Shown here piece by piece: positions 37,486 to 38,153 of a stretch of 38,153 nucleotides of DNA. Source of the stretch: a virus; the IMG/VR virus record IMGVR_UViG_3300045452_000028, positions 1 to 38,153 of that record, one strand, 5' to 3'. A program made the position numbers and the translations under genes. Positions within the stretch are counted from its first letter, which is position 1. Every line of letters begins with the position of its first letter. The notes under the pieces were generated by a model. It searched no databases and was not told where the DNA came from. It saw only the letters and a program-made list of their open reading frames with translations.

Positions 37486-37904
37486 TCGACGCCCAGGCCC
37501 CGCTTCAAGCGGCCATCGTCGCGGCGGTCGAGGCCGACGCCGGGCTTGGCGCGCTCATCGGCGACCGGATCTACGACAAGGTGCCGACGACCGGCGCGGG
37601 ACAGGTGAGTGCGACCTTCCCCTATGTGTCGTTCGGGCCGATGCAGAGCGTGCCGAGCGATGACGAGTGCCACGACGGGGTCGAGGTGACAGTCCAGCTT
37701 GATGCGTGGTCGCGCAAGCCGGGGACCGTTGAGGTCCGGCAGATCGTGGCCGGGCTGACGCGGCTGCTCGACGCGGCGCTGACTGTAACCGGGTTCGAGG
37801 TCGTGACCTTTGAGGTCCAGAGCGCCCGCACCGGCCGGGAGGCTGACGGGCTGACAAGCCGGGGCATCGTGCAGCTTCGCTACGAGCTGGCCCCGACCAC
37901 CTGA
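37482..37904 (+). CDS. Tail completion protein (DUF3168 family)
   Basis: A 140-residue protein of the DUF3168 family: APLQAAIVAAVEADAGLGAL, IGDRIYDKVPTTGAGQVSAT, FPYVSFGPMQSVPSDDECHD and VEVTVQLDAWSRKPGTVEVR. It is the tail terminator type component capping the tail tube. The start overlaps the gp10-like stop. Confidence 0.92.
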   Translation: MIDAQAPLQAAIVAAVEADAGLGALIGDRIYDKVPTTGAGQVSATFPYVSFGPMQSVPSDDECHDGVEVTVQLDAWSRKPGTVEVRQIVAGLTRLLDAALTVTGFEVVTFEVQSARTGREADGLTSRGIVQLRYELAPTT

Positions 37905-37965
37905 AATACCGCCTCGCGCGGATCACAGGCCCCATTCAGGGGCCGCCTGCCTATGGAGCAATGAC

Positions 37966-38153
37966 ATGGCCCAAGTGGACGTGGTCAGCGGCGAGAAGCT
38001 TCTGATCCAGATTGGCAACGGCGCGACGCCTGAGGTTTTCGCGCACCCCTGCCTCATTAATACGGATCGGGGGATCACGTTCTCCTCGACCACGACGACC
38101 GACATCATCCCCGATTGTTCGGACCCTTCCGCCCCGGCGTGGCAGCAGACCGA
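37966..38153 (+). CDS. Major tail tube protein, partial at window edge
   Basis: The first 62 residues of a protein beginning MAQVDVVSGEKLLIQIGNGA. The P-x-V-F-x-H-P-C pattern and ITFSSTTTTDIIPDCSDPSA are typical of siphophage tail tube proteins of TP901-1 type. GGAG lies about 8 nt upstream. The gene continues beyond the right edge. Confidence 0.88.
   Translation, partial: MAQVDVVSGEKLLIQIGNGATPEVFAHPCLINTDRGITFSSTTTTDIIPDCSDPSAPAWQQT

Overview
The window looks like a chromosomal segment of a GC-rich alphaproteobacterium, most likely Caulobacterales (Brevundimonas/Caulobacter type). This is inferred from the very high third-position GC, a GcrA-family regulator, a GAAC-N7-GAAC SOS box (the alphaproteobacterial LexA type), leaderless-looking promoters and GC-rich palindromic intergenic elements. 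It splits at a tRNA gene (6876-6951): host chromosome lies to the left and an incomplete temperate siphophage-type prophage runs from the tRNA 3' end past the right edge.

Host part (1-6951). The left edge has 10-bp-phased TGGG repeats resembling MraZ boxes, then RNase P RNA (minus strand). Next come a small type II toxin-antitoxin pair, an AmpD-like amidase with a peptidoglycan-binding domain, a small membrane protein, the signal peptide peptidase SppA, aspartate decarboxylase PanD, a palindrome-rich intergenic region, a secreted SIMPL/DUF541 protein, an unrecognised cysteine-rich secreted protein, and a CAU-anticodon tRNA.

Prophage left arm (7020-16075, all minus strand). A tyrosine integrase adjoins the tRNA. 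It is followed by a dense chain of small genes with 4-bp start/stop overlaps, an HNH-type protein, a RecT-like annealing protein and a RecE-like PD-(D/E)XK nuclease. At the promoter-proximal end is the most unusual locus in the window: a 197-residue protein with a C-terminal glycine-rich loop, faintly reminiscent of RAMP/Cas7 RNA-binding proteins, flanked on both sides by degenerate repeats with a strict 5-nt period (GCGNN, about 40 units). The next genes encode a small possible DNA-binding protein and an NlpC/P60-like protein whose catalytic cysteine is an alanine.

Switch region (16090-18400). A lambda-like immunity region has a left promoter with operators, an S24-type CI repressor followed by a lipoprotein gene, a three-operator intergenic region and a leaderless cro. 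Two further minus-strand genes share a duplicated leader.

Early right operon (18469-28242, plus strand). It holds a CII-like regulator, small genes, RusA resolvase, full-length GcrA, an SOS-box-preceded SSB, an HNH endonuclease, an SNF2-like helicase, a DNA methyltransferase, a DnaB-like helicase, a second HNH protein, a replication-organiser-like protein and a DUF6456-like protein, and ends at a strong hairpin terminator. A small minus-strand pair (HTH protein and ParB-like protein) has its own promoter with twin operators.

Late operon (29346-38153). HNH, small and large terminase, HK97-type portal, S49-family head protease, major capsid protein, head-tail connectors, tail completion proteins and the start of the tail tube gene. 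Lysis genes, tail fibres and the right attachment site lie outside the window.
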